Assembly (NCBI GenBank): GCA_016715795.1
Contig: JADJXP010000001.1
Coordinates: 558,001-622,000 of the forward strand
Origin: Chloracidobacterium sp.
Lineage (GTDB): Bacteria > Acidobacteriota > Blastocatellia > Pyrinomonadales > Pyrinomonadaceae
Direction: 5' to 3'
DNA: 64,000 nucleotides
A program made the position numbers and the translations under genes. Position 1 is the first letter of the stretch; every line of letters starts with the position of its first letter. Under the pieces are notes generated by a model that saw only the letters and a list, made by a program, of their open reading frames with translations, was not told the origin of the DNA and searched no databases. This document shows positions 33,955 through 41,397 of this stretch, in pieces.

Positions 33955-36246
33955 ATGCTGACCCGCGAACTCGAAGAAACGCTGAATTCGGCCGTAAAAG
34001 AAGCGGTCCGGCAACAGCATGAGTTCGTCACGCTGGAGCATCTCCTGTTTGCCCTTCTGGAAGACGATGCCGCCCAACAGGTTTTGTTCAGCTGCGGGGC
34101 CGACGTGCGAGAGATCGGCCGGGCCCTGAAAGAGTACTTTGACAACGTCCTCGAGAAAATGCCGGCGGACATAAAGACGCTGCCGGAGCTTACCAGTACG
34201 TTTCAATCGACGATAAATTATGCCGTGCTCCAGGCTGAGGGCAGCGGCCAACCGGCCGTGGACGGCGGCAACATCCTCGCGGCACTCTATCAGGCTGAAC
34301 AGTCATACGCCGTTTACCTTCTCCTGCAGCAGGGCATTACGAGGCTCGACATTCTCAATTTCCTGTCGCACGGCATCTCAAAGATCGATCCGTTTCCGGA
34401 TGACCCATTTTCCGTCCCTGATGATCTTGACGATGATGACGACGAGATCTTTGGGCCGCGTCCGGCAGAGCGGCGAAATCCGCTCGAGAGCTTTACCGTT
34501 GAGCTTGTGGCCCGTGCAGCGGCGGGCGAGATCGACCCGATAGTCGGCCGCTCGGCCGAGATCGAACGGACGATACAGGTGCTCTGCCGCCGAAAAAAGA
34601 ACAATCCGCTCTATGTCGGTGAGGCCGGCGTCGGCAAGACAGCGTTGGCCGAGGGACTCGCCCTAAAGATCAGCGAGGGCAACGTGCCTGAGGTGCTGAA
34701 AGACGCAAAGGTCTTTGCTCTCGATATGGGTGCGGTGCTTGCGGGGACGCGGTATCGAGGCGATTTTGAGCAGCGGTTCAAGGCGATCATCACCGAGCTA
34801 AAGCAGCAGGAGAACGCCATACTGTTCATCGACGAGATCCACACGATCGTCGGTGCCGGTGCGGTTTCTGGCGGTTCGATGGACGCATCGAACATTCTCA
34901 AGCCGGCACTCGCGGCCGGGGAGCTTCGATGTATAGGATCGACGACGCATGCGGAATACAAGGCTGCGTTTGACCGCGACCGGGCGTTGGCCAGGCGGTT
35001 TCAGCGGATCGATATCAATGAGCCGACCGTCGAAGAGACGTATCAGATCCTTCGCGGCCTGAAGAGATTCTACGAGCAGCATCACGGCGTCAAGTACGGC
35101 AATGACGCCCTCAGGACCGCGTCGGAACTGGCCGGTAAATACATCAACGATCGCTTCCTGCCAGACAAGGCCATCGACATTATCGACGAGGTCGGGGCGT
35201 CGGTCAAGCTGCTGCCTGAGAGCCGGCGGCCAAAAAGGGTCTCGGTGCAAATGGTCGAGAACACGATCGCCCGAATGGCAAAGATACCGCCAAAGACGGT
35301 CGTCGCAAATGAGAAGGAGCGGTTAAAAACGCTCCGTGAAGACATCAAGAAGGTCATTTTTGGCCAGGATGAGGCGATCGACGCGATCGTAGATGCGATA
35401 CAGATATCGCGTGCGGGACTTGGGCATGAGACAAAGCCGGTCGGCTCGTTTCTTTTCTCAGGCCCGACCGGCGTGGGTAAGACCGAGGTGTCAAAGCAGC
35501 TTGCGCATACGCTCGGCGTCGAGTTCATTCGTTTTGACATGAGCGAATATGCCGAGCCGCACACGGTCTCGCGGCTGATCGGCGCACCGCCGGGCTATGT
35601 CGGATTTGACCAGGGCGGCCTGCTGACCGAGGCGATAATGCGAACGCCGCACGCCGTACTCGTGCTCGATGAGATCGAGAAAGCCCACCCGAACTTGTTC
35701 AATCTGCTCCTGCAGGTGATGGACTCTGCCACGCTCACCGACAATAATGGCAAAAGGGCCGACTTTCGCAATGTCATTCTGATAATGACCACAAATGCCG
35801 GTGCCCGGGAATTGTCTTCCGGCGGCGTCGGATTTCGAAACTCCTCCGACACCAAGGGCAATGCCAAGGGTGTGATCGAACGCACCTTTACGCCGGAATT
35901 TCGCAACCGGCTCGACGCGTGGGTCGCGTTCAAACCGCTTGATATCGACGTGATTAAGCTGATCGTCGATAAATTCATCAACGAGCTCAACGGCCAGCTT
36001 GCCGAGAAACGCGTCCTCGTCAGCCTCACCGACGATGCCCGCGAATGGCTGGCTGCAAATGGCTTTGACGCCCGATATGGTGCCCGGCCGATGTCACGGC
36101 TGATCCACGACAAGATAAAACAGCCGCTGGCGAATGAGATCCTCTTTGGCAAGCTCACCGGTGGCGGCAGCGTTGAAGTGACGGCAAGAGACGGCGAGAT
36201 CAAACTCGACCTGGGCAAGGCTCGGCAACGCGAAAGCGTGGGCTAG
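33955..36246 (+). CDS. clpA: ATP-dependent Clp protease ATP-binding subunit ClpA
   Basis: 763 residues. N-terminal repeat domain MLTRELEETLNSAVKEAVRQQHEFVTLEHLLFALLED, an acidic linker (DDLDDDDDEIFGP), AAA-1 with GEAGVGKTALAEGLA and IDEIHTIVGAGAVSGGSMDASN, and AAA-2 with GPTGVGKTEVSKQLA and VLDEIEKAHPNLFNLLLQVMD. Absence of the long middle coiled coil and this linker separate ClpA from ClpB. It unfolds substrates for ClpP and, with ClpS, N-degron proteins. clpS is not next to it here. Its stop overlaps that of the convergent ATE/BPT-like gene by 4 bp. Confidence 0.95.
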   Translation: MLTRELEETLNSAVKEAVRQQHEFVTLEHLLFALLEDDAAQQVLFSCGADVREIGRALKEYFDNVLEKMPADIKTLPELTSTFQSTINYAVLQAEGSGQPAVDGGNILAALYQAEQSYAVYLLLQQGITRLDILNFLSHGISKIDPFPDDPFSVPDDLDDDDDEIFGPRPAERRNPLESFTVELVARAAAGEIDPIVGRSAEIERTIQVLCRRKKNNPLYVGEAGVGKTALAEGLALKISEGNVPEVLKDAKVFALDMGAVLAGTRYRGDFEQRFKAIITELKQQENAILFIDEIHTIVGAGAVSGGSMDASNILKPALAAGELRCIGSTTHAEYKAAFDRDRALARRFQRIDINEPTVEETYQILRGLKRFYEQHHGVKYGNDALRTASELAGKYINDRFLPDKAIDIIDEVGASVKLLPESRRPKRVSVQMVENTIARMAKIPPKTVVANEKERLKTLREDIKKVIFGQDEAIDAIVDAIQISRAGLGHETKPVGSFLFSGPTGVGKTEVSKQLAHTLGVEFIRFDMSEYAEPHTVSRLIGAPPGYVGFDQGGLLTEAIMRTPHAVLVLDEIEKAHPNLFNLLLQVMDSATLTDNNGKRADFRNVILIMTTNAGARELSSGGVGFRNSSDTKGNAKGVIERTFTPEFRNRLDAWVAFKPLDIDVIKLIVDKFINELNGQLAEKRVLVSLTDDAREWLAANGFDARYGARPMSRLIHDKIKQPLANEILFGKLTGGGSVEVTARDGEIKLDLGKARQRESVG

Positions 36247-36914
36247 AATATGGCCGGCGTCCAGTTGCCTTCCCAGTCAAAGCATTCCAACGCAGAAAAC
36301 CGCTTCTTGTAATCGTAAAATGACGGCCCCACGTATGCGTAGCCCGGATAGTAGTACGACATCCCCCGCGAAATACCCCACTCGATTACCTTAAGCATCG
36401 TGAAAATGCCTAAGCTTCGCTCACTTTTCTCGGGCTCAAAACACGCATAGATCGCCGAAACGCTCGTAACGCCAGCGTCAAAAAAGCTAACCGCAACAAT
36501 ACGATCTTCGCAACGCGCCGTAAGCTGCAACAGATCCGTGGGAATACCGGCCTTACGCGAAATGAAGGTAAAGAGCGAGTCCGGCCGGTGGTGTTCGAAC
36601 CTAAGCTTATGCCGCTCAAAGATGTCAAAGACCTCCGGCGACAATGAGGGTGGAGCGACATCCACTTTGATGTCCTGATTCCGCTTTAGTATACGGCGTT
36701 GGCTTTTGGACGGTTCGAAATCACTCAGCCGAACACGCAGAGGCAATACCTGTCTGACCTCATCACCGTAAACACCCAAGCTGTATCTGGAGAAATACGT
36801 CCCGAAATGCCGCCAGCCATCCGCAAGGAGCATGTCAAATTCCGCCGGCTCGATCGCAGTATCGATCTCGAAGTACTCGTTAATAAAGTTGATGTCAGAA
36901 TATGCTTGATCCAT
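36243..36914 (-). CDS. Arginyl/leucyl-tRNA--protein transferase-like protein (ATE/BPT family)
   Basis: 223 residues. The middle LRVRLSDFEPSKSQRRILKRNQDIKVD and the C-terminal half GISRGMSYYYPGYAYVGPSFYDYKKRFSALECFDWEGNW match the ATE1/BPT C-terminal GNAT-like fold, including the YYYPGY and YK.RF segments. Members add Arg or Leu to proteins with acidic or oxidised N-termini. The usual N-terminal cysteine-rich ATE_N segment (C-x-Y) is not visible, making it shorter than the roughly 240-residue bacterial enzymes. Placement tail-to-tail with clpA, and aat at 13.5 kb, supports an N-degron role; amino-acid specificity is unresolved. Confidence 0.8.
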   Translation of the reverse strand: MDQAYSDINFINEYFEIDTAIEPAEFDMLLADGWRHFGTYFSRYSLGVYGDEVRQVLPLRVRLSDFEPSKSQRRILKRNQDIKVDVAPPSLSPEVFDIFERHKLRFEHHRPDSLFTFISRKAGIPTDLLQLTARCEDRIVAVSFFDAGVTSVSAIYACFEPEKSERSLGIFTMLKVIEWGISRGMSYYYPGYAYVGPSFYDYKKRFSALECFDWEGNWTPAIF

Positions 36915-36921
36915 CTATTTC

Positions 36922-37758
36922 CTATAGCCCGGCGTACCAGTCATAACCTTGTTCGGCCCAAAAGTCTCGCGGCCTCTCACTCGTGAACTCTATACGGCCT
37001 ATGCGCTTGATCTGTTTGATGCCGTATTTGGTCGGTGAAGCCAGCCTGAGTGGTGCACCGTGCTCGGGCCTTAGCGGACGGCCGTTCATTTCATAGGCAA
37101 GCAGCGTTTGCGGGTGCATTATCGCGGGCGTGTCCCAGCCGACAAAATAGCCGTCGTCCGGCGTCGCAAGCGACACATAAGGCTCTCGATTGTGCGGCGA
37201 ATAACGGGCCGCAAAGTCAGAGAAACGCACACCGGCAAAATGCGTGATCGTTGACCAGCCCTCGATGCACTTGAACTCGATCACCATATCGGTGCGCGGC
37301 AATTGCTTGATCTCTTCGAGCGTCAGGCTGAGGTCATCAGCGCGGCCCGCGATGCCCCCGACGAGGAGCGTCCACGTCGAGGGATCGAACTCGGCCGCGA
37401 GGCCAATATCTCCGTTGACTCGGGCGGCAGTTACGTCGTCGCCCGAGAATTCCTTTGCGAGGCGCAATGGGCTGTAAAACGCCTGGCTGACGCGCTCGTT
37501 CCACTCAAGCGTCGAACGCAGCAGTTTGTACTTTGTCTCGTCCGACATCCAACGCCAGCCGAGAATGCCAAACGCCGCTGCGGCACCGCCGATCAGGAAG
37601 TTTCGCCGCGTAAAGGCCGCCATTCGCTTGCGGGCCTCGTCGGGCGTCAGGGGCTCAGACAGTTGGCGTTGCTCGCGTAGAATCGCAGCGGTATTGTCTC
37701 GGTCCGCCTTTGGCAGCTCGCGAACCTCTTCGATCAGAATATCTTCGTTCTCGCTCAT
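36922..37758 (-). CDS. MsrP/sulfite-oxidase-fold molybdopterin oxidoreductase, Tat-exported
   Basis: 278 residues. An unusually long N-terminal region (about 50 residues) precedes the Tat motif TRRNFLIGGAAAAFGILGW. The sulfite-oxidase-type Moco domain has the molybdenum-ligating Cys in EFKCIEGWS, then GVRFSDFAARYSPHN and AYEMNGRPLRPEHGAPLRLASPTKYGIKQIKRIGRIEF. Relatives such as MsrP reduce protein methionine sulfoxides in the periplasm with electrons from a membrane cytochrome b. Its ATG overlaps the upstream cytochrome b stop by 4 bp, so the two form one unit. Exported MsrB at 26.5 kb would complement it. Confidence 0.85.
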   Translation of the reverse strand: MSENEDILIEEVRELPKADRDNTAAILREQRQLSEPLTPDEARKRMAAFTRRNFLIGGAAAAFGILGWRWMSDETKYKLLRSTLEWNERVSQAFYSPLRLAKEFSGDDVTAARVNGDIGLAAEFDPSTWTLLVGGIAGRADDLSLTLEEIKQLPRTDMVIEFKCIEGWSTITHFAGVRFSDFAARYSPHNREPYVSLATPDDGYFVGWDTPAIMHPQTLLAYEMNGRPLRPEHGAPLRLASPTKYGIKQIKRIGRIEFTSERPRDFWAEQGYDWYAGL

Positions 37759-38420
37759 TCTGCCTCTGAGTCAACGATCTCGCGGCCGGTGATCATCGAC
37801 TGAAAGTTTCGCCAGCCCGCAATAACTACTTGGATAACGTGGACCGCAAAAAAGAGCACAAATAATATCGTCAGCCAGAAGTGTATCCACCGTGCCCATT
37901 CGTAGCCGCCAAAAAAGGTCGTTAGCCAGGCAAGCTGTGTTGGTTTATAGATCGCGAGGCCAGACAATATCGACAACATTCCCATCACGATGACGCTCGA
38001 ATACGCGATCCGCTGCGCGTCGTTGTACTTGCCCTGTTTTGGCTTGTCCTTGACGATGTGCGCGTCGTGCAGTGCGACACGGGCCGCTCGTTTGAATGAT
38101 GACGGCACCGGCAGCAACGCTCGCCATTCGCCCGAAACGATGAGATAAATGACATATGCGATGCCATTCGCGGCAAACAGCCACATAAAAAAGAAATGGA
38201 GCTGCAAGCCCTCGGCGAGACGATATGGAATTCCAAGCGAGTCGTTGAACCAAGCCGGAAAGAACCGGAACAACTCGTACTTGCCGACCCAAAGCGAGTA
38301 AACCGGATTTGCCCAGTAGATCAGCATCCCACTCCAGATCATCATCGTGAGCAGCGGAAAGTTGACCCAATGCAGCCAGCGGATCGTGAGCGGATGCTTG
38401 TATTCGATCTGTTTCGGCAT
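37755..38420 (-). CDS. Cytochrome b561-type membrane subunit (partner of the MsrP-like enzyme)
   Basis: 221 residues from the ATG at 38420 (MPKQIEYKHPLTIRWLHWVNFPLLTMMIWSGMLIYW). Four to five membrane helices; His in RWLHWVNF, LQLHFFFMW, RWIHFWLTILFVLFFAVHVIQV are suitable ligands for two b haems, as in thiosulfate-reductase/formate-dehydrogenase gamma subunits. It would pass quinol electrons to the exported molybdoenzyme encoded immediately downstream. The in-frame extension to 38480 runs into a palindromic repeat and is not used. Confidence 0.85.
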   Translation of the reverse strand: MPKQIEYKHPLTIRWLHWVNFPLLTMMIWSGMLIYWANPVYSLWVGKYELFRFFPAWFNDSLGIPYRLAEGLQLHFFFMWLFAANGIAYVIYLIVSGEWRALLPVPSSFKRAARVALHDAHIVKDKPKQGKYNDAQRIAYSSVIVMGMLSILSGLAIYKPTQLAWLTTFFGGYEWARWIHFWLTILFVLFFAVHVIQVVIAGWRNFQSMITGREIVDSEAE

Positions 38421-38425
38421 ACCAC

Positions 38426-38498
38426 TTCCGGAATAAGTGAAAAGTGATAGGTGAAAAGTGACAAGTTCGGTACTTATCACTTATGACTTATTTCGAAG
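38426..38498. repeat. GGAATAAGTGATAAGG-type palindromic repeat, second copy
   Basis: ccggaataagtgaaaagtgataggtg on the left faces acttatcacttatgacttatttcg on the right as imperfect inverted arms. It belongs to the same family as 14216-14295. It fills the space between the YggX-like gene and the cytochrome b gene, 6 bp upstream of the latter's ATG. Confidence 0.7.
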
Positions 38499-38515
38499 CG
38501 TGTCCGGCGGCGGAT

Positions 38516-38809
38516 TCACCAGTTGATCTTGCCTTCCTGCGAGGTGTCGATCTGTGCGAGCTCGACGCCCTCGTTGAAGAGAAAGATCTTCATATTGTCG
38601 AAGAGAAAGGTGTGTGAATCGGGGTTTGATACGTCGAGGCCGTAGTGGTTGATGAGCTGCATCTGCTTGGTCTGCCATTCCTTCCAGCAGCCGGCACAGA
38701 TCTCATCGAGGACGCGCTGGCCGAGCTCGTTAGGGATAGGGACGAATTGCATCTGCTCGCCCTTGCCGCCGCAGCGTTTGCATTCAAATTTGTCGCCAAA
38801 TAAAGCCAT
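38516..38809 (-). CDS. YggX-like Fe(II)-trafficking/oxidative-protection protein with zinc-ribbon extension
   Basis: 97 residues. The C-terminal three quarters, PIPNELGQRVLDEICAGCWKEWQTKQMQLINHYGLDVSNPDSHTFLFDNMKIFLF, follows YggX ([34 protein letters not shown]...). The N-terminus is different: FECKRCGGKGEQMQF adds a Cys-x-x-Cys pair that, with Cys-x-x-Cys in EICAGCW, could bind a metal. YggX protects iron-sulfur clusters from oxidation. It stands alone between repeats. The family call is good; the metal site is an inference. Confidence 0.75.
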   Translation of the reverse strand: MALFGDKFECKRCGGKGEQMQFVPIPNELGQRVLDEICAGCWKEWQTKQMQLINHYGLDVSNPDSHTFLFDNMKIFLFNEGVELAQIDTSQEGKINW

Positions 38810-38820
38810 AAACGGATTTT

Positions 38821-38847
38821 ACCACAGAGGACACAGAGAGCACGGAG
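38821..38847. repeat. Half copy of the ACACAGAG repeat family
   Basis: accacagaggacacagag followed by agcacggag, the direct word acacagag in tandem. Only one arm is present, between the YggX-like and radical SAM genes. It is related to 13434-13524 and 40470-40531. Confidence 0.6.
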
Positions 38848-38863
38848 TATGAGCGTCGGCTAG

Positions 38864-39877
38864 CTAATCTTCGATGAAGTCCCGAACGTCTCGAAAGGGC
38901 TTCTCGGCGTCTGTGAAATCCGGCCGGTAGTAGTGCGACGCCGATTCGTATTCCTGCATAAAGCCCTCTTCCATGCCGAGTTCGTCGAGCAATGAGACCG
39001 CCTCAAACCATTCGCCCTCGGAGATGCGTCGCGAAAGCAAAACATAACGATCATCGGTCGCAGCCTTATTGGTCGCATAGTATTGGGCCATCAGCGAGAT
39101 GGCGGTTCGTGGGCTTAGCTCGTCGCGGATCCAACGCAGGTTGGCTTCGATATCGGCGATGCCGTTGGGCAGGACAAGCAGTCGGATGAGCAGGCCGCGT
39201 TTCAGCAAACCGTCATCGTCGAATACCAGTTCGTCGCCCATCTGCCGGTGCATTTCCTTGATCGCAGCACGGGCGTGTTCCCTGTAATCGCGGACCTTCG
39301 AGTACTGAAATCCCGCGTCCGAATCGGCGTATTTCAGGTCAGGCAGATAGACATCGACGATGCCGTCGAGCAATTTTAGGACCTCGACCGAATCATAGGC
39401 GTTCGTGTTGTAAACGATCGGCAGCGTCAGGCCTTGTCGGGCAGCGATCAGGATCGCGCGGGCCATCTGCGGAGCAAAATGCGTCGGCGATACAAAGCCG
39501 ATGTTGTGACAGCCGCGCTCCTGTAGCTCGAGCATCATTTCGGCGAGGCGTTCGTGCGTGACCTCGTTCTTGCGCTGCTCACGCCAGGTTTGCGAGATCT
39601 GATAATTCTGGCAATAGACGCAGCGGAGATTGCAGTTGCCGAAAAATATGTTTCCGGCGCCTTTTGTCCCGCTCAAACACGGCTCTTCGCCAAAGTGCGC
39701 GGTGTAGCTTGAGACGATCGGGAGCCGGCCGGAATAGCAGGCGGCGATCTCGTCATTGAGGCGGTCGTTGCCGCAATCCTTTGGGCAGACGGTGCAGGAC
39801 ACAAGCAAACTTTCAAGAGCCGCGACGCGCTCTTCGAGTTTATTCTCCGCCAAAAGTGTCAGGTATCTTGCGTTCAC
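38864..39877 (-). CDS. Radical SAM protein, PflA-related
   Basis: 337 residues from a GTG at 39877. The first domain has a cysteine pair CTVCPKDCGNDR, then the radical SAM cluster GNCNLRCVYCQNYQIS (Cys-x3-Cys-x2-Cys) and RCHNIGFVSPTHFAPQM, VYNTNAYDSVEVLKLLDGIVDVYLPDLKYAD. This is the PflA-like group (often annotated as pyruvate-formate-lyase activating enzyme homologue) with an unknown target; no glycyl-radical enzyme is nearby. Its start overlaps the end of the upstream DUF2721 gene by 38 bp, so the true start may be an internal codon. Confidence 0.82.
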   Translation of the reverse strand: MNARYLTLLAENKLEERVAALESLLVSCTVCPKDCGNDRLNDEIAACYSGRLPIVSSYTAHFGEEPCLSGTKGAGNIFFGNCNLRCVYCQNYQISQTWREQRKNEVTHERLAEMMLELQERGCHNIGFVSPTHFAPQMARAILIAARQGLTLPIVYNTNAYDSVEVLKLLDGIVDVYLPDLKYADSDAGFQYSKVRDYREHARAAIKEMHRQMGDELVFDDDGLLKRGLLIRLLVLPNGIADIEANLRWIRDELSPRTAISLMAQYYATNKAATDDRYVLLSRRISEGEWFEAVSLLDELGMEEGFMQEYESASHYYRPDFTDAEKPFRDVRDFIED

Positions 39878-40457
39878 TGATCCGTGCGGGCTTCATGCCC
39901 TTTGCCTTGCCTTTGCGCGTGTATTTAACGGCCACTTCACGCGGGGCAACCTCGCGGGCAAGTTCCCATGTGAAGTCCATCTCGGCATTAACGGTCGCCG
40001 TCGCCATTCGCGTTTCGCGGAGCATATAGATGCTGCCCCAGAACAAGAACATTATCCCGATAATGCCGATCGGTATCGGCACCCAGCGGTAAGTACTGAA
40101 GAATGCAGCCACAGCGATCGTCACACTCGTCAGGATAAAGCAGCCGAGGCCGTAGTAGAAGAGTTCCATTGCCCGCTGCAGGATGCGCGAGCGGCTGGTG
40201 ACCTTGTCGAGCAGATCGACGATCACCTCGACGCGTTTGTCGTAGAGCGGAACGTCTTCTTTGTCTTCGTTATAGATAAGTTCGCTCAAGCGGTCCTCAA
40301 GCGCACGCACGCGGTCGATCACACGCCCCAGACGCGTCGATGTCGAAAGCACAAGCGAGCCGGTCGCCGATATCAACAACGCCGGCGTGACCATCGCGGT
40401 TAGAAACTCGATGGTCGAATTAAGCGCGTCAGGATTGACTATCTCACTCGCAGGCAT
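39840..40457 (-). CDS. DUF2721 membrane protein
   Basis: 205 residues with three membrane helices. FLTAMVTPALLISATGSLVLSTSTRLGRVIDRVRALED is the DUF2721 signature, followed by a charged segment and two further helices (FYYGLGCFILTSVTIAVAAFF, IPIGIIGIMFLFWGSIYML). The tail is basic (KYTRKGKAKGMKPARISERK). Function unknown. It lies downstream of the Mpo1-like gene, separated by a large palindromic repeat starting 13 bp before its ATG, and overlaps the radical SAM gene. Confidence 0.85.
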   Translation of the reverse strand: MPASEIVNPDALNSTIEFLTAMVTPALLISATGSLVLSTSTRLGRVIDRVRALEDRLSELIYNEDKEDVPLYDKRVEVIVDLLDKVTSRSRILQRAMELFYYGLGCFILTSVTIAVAAFFSTYRWVPIPIGIIGIMFLFWGSIYMLRETRMATATVNAEMDFTWELAREVAPREVAVKYTRKGKAKGMKPARISERKIPDTFGGE

Positions 40458-40469
40458 ACGATAAGTTTT

Positions 40470-40531
40470 ACCACATAGAACACATAGGACACATAGTATG
40501 GAAAACTATGTGTCCTATGTACTTATGTGGT
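40470..40531. repeat. ACACATAGGACACATAG-type palindromic repeat
   Basis: Two nearly perfect arms of about 28 bp, accacatagaacacatagga... (40470 onward) and ...tcctatgtacttatgtggt (to 40531), separated by about 8 bases. Each arm is built from repeated acacatag words. It contributes the last residues (NHIST) and TAG stop of the Mpo1-like gene. Confidence 0.8.
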
Positions 40532-40850
40532 TCCTCGAGCGATCGATGCGTTCGACCTCACGGCCCATGCGACCGGTGAGCATGTACCAGATCATTTTGT
40601 AATCGGAGATGAAGGACCAAAACGGATATTTGAAGGTCGCGGGCCTATTCTTTTCCACAACGAAATGAGCGAACCACGCAAAAGCGTAACCGACCACAAA
40701 ACACAGCGGAAAGTAATACCAAGTGCCCCGCCAGATGAACCATGCCAGCAGCACTAGACCGAGCGAGGTGCCGATAAAATGCAGCACGCGCGTCAGCGGT
40801 TTGCTGTGTTCCTGCAGGTAAAAATCCCAGAATTCCGCGTAGCTTTTCAC
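40515..40850 (-). CDS. Mpo1-like (DUF962) membrane protein
   Basis: 111 residues from a GTG at 40850, one base after the upstream stop. SYAEFWDFYLQEHSKPLTRVLHFIGTSLGLVLL and VGYAFAWFAHFVVEKNRPATFKYPFWSFISDYKMIWYMLTGRM are the DUF962/Mpo1-like pattern with conserved HxxP, LHxIG, GYxxAWxxHxxxExNxPATFxxPxWSLxxDxxM. The yeast relative Mpo1 is a dioxygenase in phytosphingosine breakdown; bacterial function is unproven. A ceramidase-like gene at 9.9 kb is a possible functional echo. The stop codon comes from the downstream palindromic repeat. Confidence 0.85.
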   Translation of the reverse strand: MKSYAEFWDFYLQEHSKPLTRVLHFIGTSLGLVLLAWFIWRGTWYYFPLCFVVGYAFAWFAHFVVEKNRPATFKYPFWSFISDYKMIWYMLTGRMGREVERIDRSRNHIST

Positions 40851-40851
40851 G

Positions 40852-41187
40852 TTAGTAATTGACTCGCACGTAATCCGCGATCCCGATGCCGATAAACGCG
40901 CAAACGACCTTGAGCCCGGCGCCGACAACAGAGAAGACCGGCACTGCGATCAACGCCGCAATAGCTCCCTTCAATTCTCTCTTTACAAGGAAGCTGGTCA
41001 GCAGAAATGCGAAAGTTCCCATTAGCACCGACACGATAAGCCCAAGCACGATAAAAGCGATCAGTCCCGGCCGTGCGTCGCCCCCACTAAAGCCGTTCAT
41101 CATGATCAGCATGAAAAAGAAAATAACCACGCCGATCGCGATATTGATCAGCAGGGTCAACGCAAAAGCGGTAATCTTTGCAGCCAT
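40852..41187 (-). CDS. Small membrane protein of unknown function
   Basis: 111 residues with about four predicted helices (FALTLLINIAIGVVIFFFMLIMM, GLIAFIVLGLIVSVLMGTFAFLL, AIAALIAVPVFSVVGAGLKVVCAFIGIGIA). No family recognised. It ends 1 bp before the GTG of the Mpo1-like gene, so the two are coupled, and starts 8 bp after the stop of a small Phd-like antitoxin gene. Confidence 0.65.
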   Translation of the reverse strand: MAAKITAFALTLLINIAIGVVIFFFMLIMMNGFSGGDARPGLIAFIVLGLIVSVLMGTFAFLLTSFLVKRELKGAIAALIAVPVFSVVGAGLKVVCAFIGIGIADYVRVNY

Positions 41188-41194
41188 TTAATCC

Positions 41195-41362
41195 TTATGA
41201 ATGATTCGCAAGTCTCTTCTTTCGTTTCTTAGGGATCGGAACGATCCGTGCTACAGGTCGTCGCTCCCGGCCGTAAACGATGAGAAAGCTCCTGCCGAGC
41301 TGCACTTGACTAAGTACCGCCGATAATCGCGTCTTAAACTCCGTGACAGAAAGGCTTTCCAT
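41195..41362 (-). CDS. Short Phd/YefM-type antitoxin-like protein (55 residues)
   Basis: An ATG at 41362 opens MESLSVTEFKTRLSAVLSQVQLG, followed by RSFLIVYGRERRPVARIVP and a basic tail PKKRKKRLANHS, ending TAA at 41195. The arrangement of helix, short strand and ARIVP is the prevent-host-death family N-terminal DNA-binding fold (usual MxxVSVxEAKxxLSxLLxxVxxGExVxIxxxGxPVAxLVP). The toxin-binding C-terminus of about 25 residues is missing and no toxin gene is adjacent, so it is an orphan or remnant. It is shorter than common ORF cut-offs. Confidence 0.75.
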   Translation of the reverse strand: MESLSVTEFKTRLSAVLSQVQLGRSFLIVYGRERRPVARIVPIPKKRKKRLANHS

Positions 41363-41397
41363 ACAGGTCACTGTAAACCGTCATTACTTCCGCTAGG

